Of a stretch of 6,478 bases of DNA, positions 5,511 to 6,478 are shown piece after piece. The position numbers and the translations under genes were made by a program. The notes beneath the pieces were generated by a model that saw only the letters and a program-made list of their open reading frames with translations, was not told where the DNA came from and did no database searches. The stretch is from positions 1 through 6,478 of the forward strand of contig JASHWA010000551.1 in assembly GCA_030044325.1 (NCBI GenBank), given 5' to 3'. The first letter of the stretch is position 1, and every line of letters begins with the position of its first letter. The stretch is from Bryobacteraceae bacterium. Lineage in GTDB: Bacteria > Acidobacteriota > Terriglobia > Bryobacterales > Bryobacteraceae.

Positions 5511-6347
5511 ATGGACATTTTCGACGAGATCGTGCGGCTGCGCTCGCTGGGGCAGAAGTGCGCGCTGGCGACTATCGTGCAGGTGCGCGGGTCCATTCCG
5601 AGTTATGAGAGCGCGAAGCTGCTGGTGCGCGAAGACGGATCGATGATGGGCACCATCGGCGGAGGGTGCGTCGAAGCGGAGGTGTGGAACGCGGCGCGCG
5701 AGGTGATCGAATCGGAAAAGCCGAAGCACCTCACCTTCAGCCTCGGCCAGGATGCGGCGTACGATAACGGGCTGATCTGCGGAGGGCAATTGAACATTTT
5801 CGTCGAGCCGATTGTGCCGCAACCCCGCGCTTTTATCTTCGGCGGCGGGCATGTCTCCAAAAGCATTTCGAAGGTGGCGACGCTCGCCGGGTTTTCGACG
5901 GTGATCGTTGACGACCGGGAGGCGTTCGCCAACAAAGACCGGTTTCCGGAAGCCGACGAAACCTACGCGGAAGAGTACGAAGCGGTCTTTCCCAAGCTGG
6001 CGGTGACTTCGTCGAGCTACCTGATCATCGTCACGCGCGGGCATCGCGACGATATGCGCGTGCTGCGGTGGGCCGTGGGCACGCCCGCGAAATACGTCGC
6101 CATGATCGGCAGCAAGCGCAAGACGATTTCCGTGATTCACGAGCTTGAAAAGGAGGGCTTCGAGCGCTCCGCGTTTGAAAAAATCTTCGCGCCGATGGGA
6201 CTCGATATCGGCGCGGAATCGCCCGAGGAAATCGCGATTGCGGTGGTGGCGGAGATGATCGCGGTGCGCCGCGCGCCGGGGGCGGATTGGCGCTCGCTTT
6301 CGAAGTCGATTTTTGCGCACGAGAACCTACGCGCGCTGCTGAAGTGA
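5511..6347 (+). CDS. xdhC: XdhC/CoxI-family molybdenum hydroxylase maturation factor
   Basis: This 278-residue cytosolic protein has the usual two-part structure. The N-terminal XdhC/CoxI domain includes ATIVQVRGSIP (20-30), GTIGGGCVEAEV (47-58, conserved C53) and GLICGGQLNIFVEP (87-100, with C90). The C-terminal Rossmann domain starts FIFGGGHVSKSIS (108-120) and continues VIVDDRE (131-137), IIVTRGHRDD (172-181), AMIGSKRK (197-204) and LDIGAESPEEIAIAV (231-245). Known family members bind molybdenum cofactor, help make its sulfurated form and insert it into xanthine dehydrogenase or CO-dehydrogenase-type enzymes. The usual P-x-x-x-G-A-K has E-S-A-K here, a mild departure. The stop overlaps the start of the next gene by two bases, so the two are translationally coupled. 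The target hydroxylase is not in the window, so XdhC versus CoxI identity cannot be decided. Confidence 0.9.
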   Translation: MDIFDEIVRLRSLGQKCALATIVQVRGSIPSYESAKLLVREDGSMMGTIGGGCVEAEVWNAAREVIESEKPKHLTFSLGQDAAYDNGLICGGQLNIFVEPIVPQPRAFIFGGGHVSKSISKVATLAGFSTVIVDDREAFANKDRFPEADETYAEEYEAVFPKLAVTSSSYLIIVTRGHRDDMRVLRWAVGTPAKYVAMIGSKRKTISVIHELEKEGFERSAFEKIFAPMGLDIGAESPEEIAIAVVAEMIAVRRAPGADWRSLSKSIFAHENLRALLK

Positions 6348-6478
6348 TCGCGGGCATTATTCTCGCGGCGGGAGAATCGCGGCGCATGGGCGCGCCCAAG
6401 GCGCTGCTCGATTATCGCGGCGAGACATTTGCGGGAAGGCTCGAGCGGATTTTTTCGAAACTCTGCGATCCGGTGGTG
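6344..6478 (+). CDS. MobA/MocA-like NTP transferase, N-terminal part (3' end outside window)
   Basis: The frame starts at GTG 6344, overlapping the xdhC stop (GTGA), and stays open to the window end (45 codons). The first residues, IAGIILAAGESRRMGAPK (2-19), are the nucleotide-binding signature L-A-A-G-x-S-x-R-M-G-x-P-K of the MobA-like NTP transferase family, followed by LLDYRGETF (21-29). The later ATG (codon 15) would cut this motif, so GTG is the right start. Next to xdhC the best guess is a MocA-type CTP:molybdopterin cytidylyltransferase, which makes the MCD form of the cofactor used by xanthine and CO dehydrogenases. MobA (GTP) or another sugar-type transferase cannot be excluded from 45 residues. 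Confidence 0.85.
   Translation, partial: MIAGIILAAGESRRMGAPKALLDYRGETFAGRLERIFSKLCDPVV

Noticed and set aside
5378..5596. 72-residue minus-strand frame in the divergent gap, ending at the nucleotidyltransferase promoter
   Set aside because: It overlaps the start of xdhC and both promoter elements, and has no ribosome site or recognisable motif. Part of its translation (AAYDANVVHARHFGLVTGG) looks protein-like, so an old gene remnant cannot be fully excluded.
5373..6320. Long N-terminal extension of the nucleotidyltransferase frame (to 483 residues)
   Set aside because: It lies opposite xdhC and has shadow-type composition; the nucleotidyltransferase fold is complete from ATG 5372, where a -10 element also sits.

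Overview
This is a GC-rich bacterial window with closely packed genes on both strands. It looks like the chromosome of a soil-type organism. The mix of an RHS/YD-repeat protein, a YhhQ-type queuosine-precursor transporter, a PYROXD2-like flavoprotein, and XdhC plus a MobA-like nucleotidyltransferase would fit an Acidobacteriota-like genome, but there is no rRNA or other marker, so the lineage is a weak inference. I see no tRNA, rRNA, CRISPR array, insertion sequence or phage gene, and no gene-free stretch longer than about 140 bases.

Left part (1-3060, plus strand): the C-terminal part of an RHS/YD-repeat protein enters from outside the window and ends in an unusual tail with no toxin domain I can recognise. 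After a 21-base gap comes a membrane protein of the YhhQ/VUT (DUF165) family, which takes up queuosine precursors. Next is a 109-residue soluble protein with its own promoter (extended -10 TGATATAAT) and a strong Shine-Dalgarno (GAGGAGGG). A modest hairpin with a T tract spans its stop codon.

Middle (3167-5372, minus strand): three genes read leftwards and are probably one transcript. They are a 167-residue nucleotidyltransferase-fold protein, a 53-residue basic protein that overlaps its 3' end in another frame, and, 15 bases further on, a 527-residue FAD/NAD(P)-dependent oxidoreductase of the PYROXD2/phytoene-dehydrogenase-like group. The small overlapping gene is easy to miss and is the most interesting item here.

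Right part (5511-6478, plus strand): an XdhC/CoxI-family molybdenum-hydroxylase maturation factor is joined by a GTGA start/stop overlap to the beginning of a MobA/MocA-like NTP transferase that runs off the window. Together they point to a molybdopterin-cytosine-dinucleotide hydroxylase system (xanthine dehydrogenase or CO-dehydrogenase-like) continuing to the right.

The 138-base divergent gap (5373-5510) has a -10-like hexamer 7-8 bases in front of each start codon and no Shine-Dalgarno on either side. Both the nucleotidyltransferase and xdhC may therefore be read from leaderless mRNAs. I found no convincing undescribed multi-gene system; the nucleotidyltransferase/small-protein pair is the best candidate for a second look.
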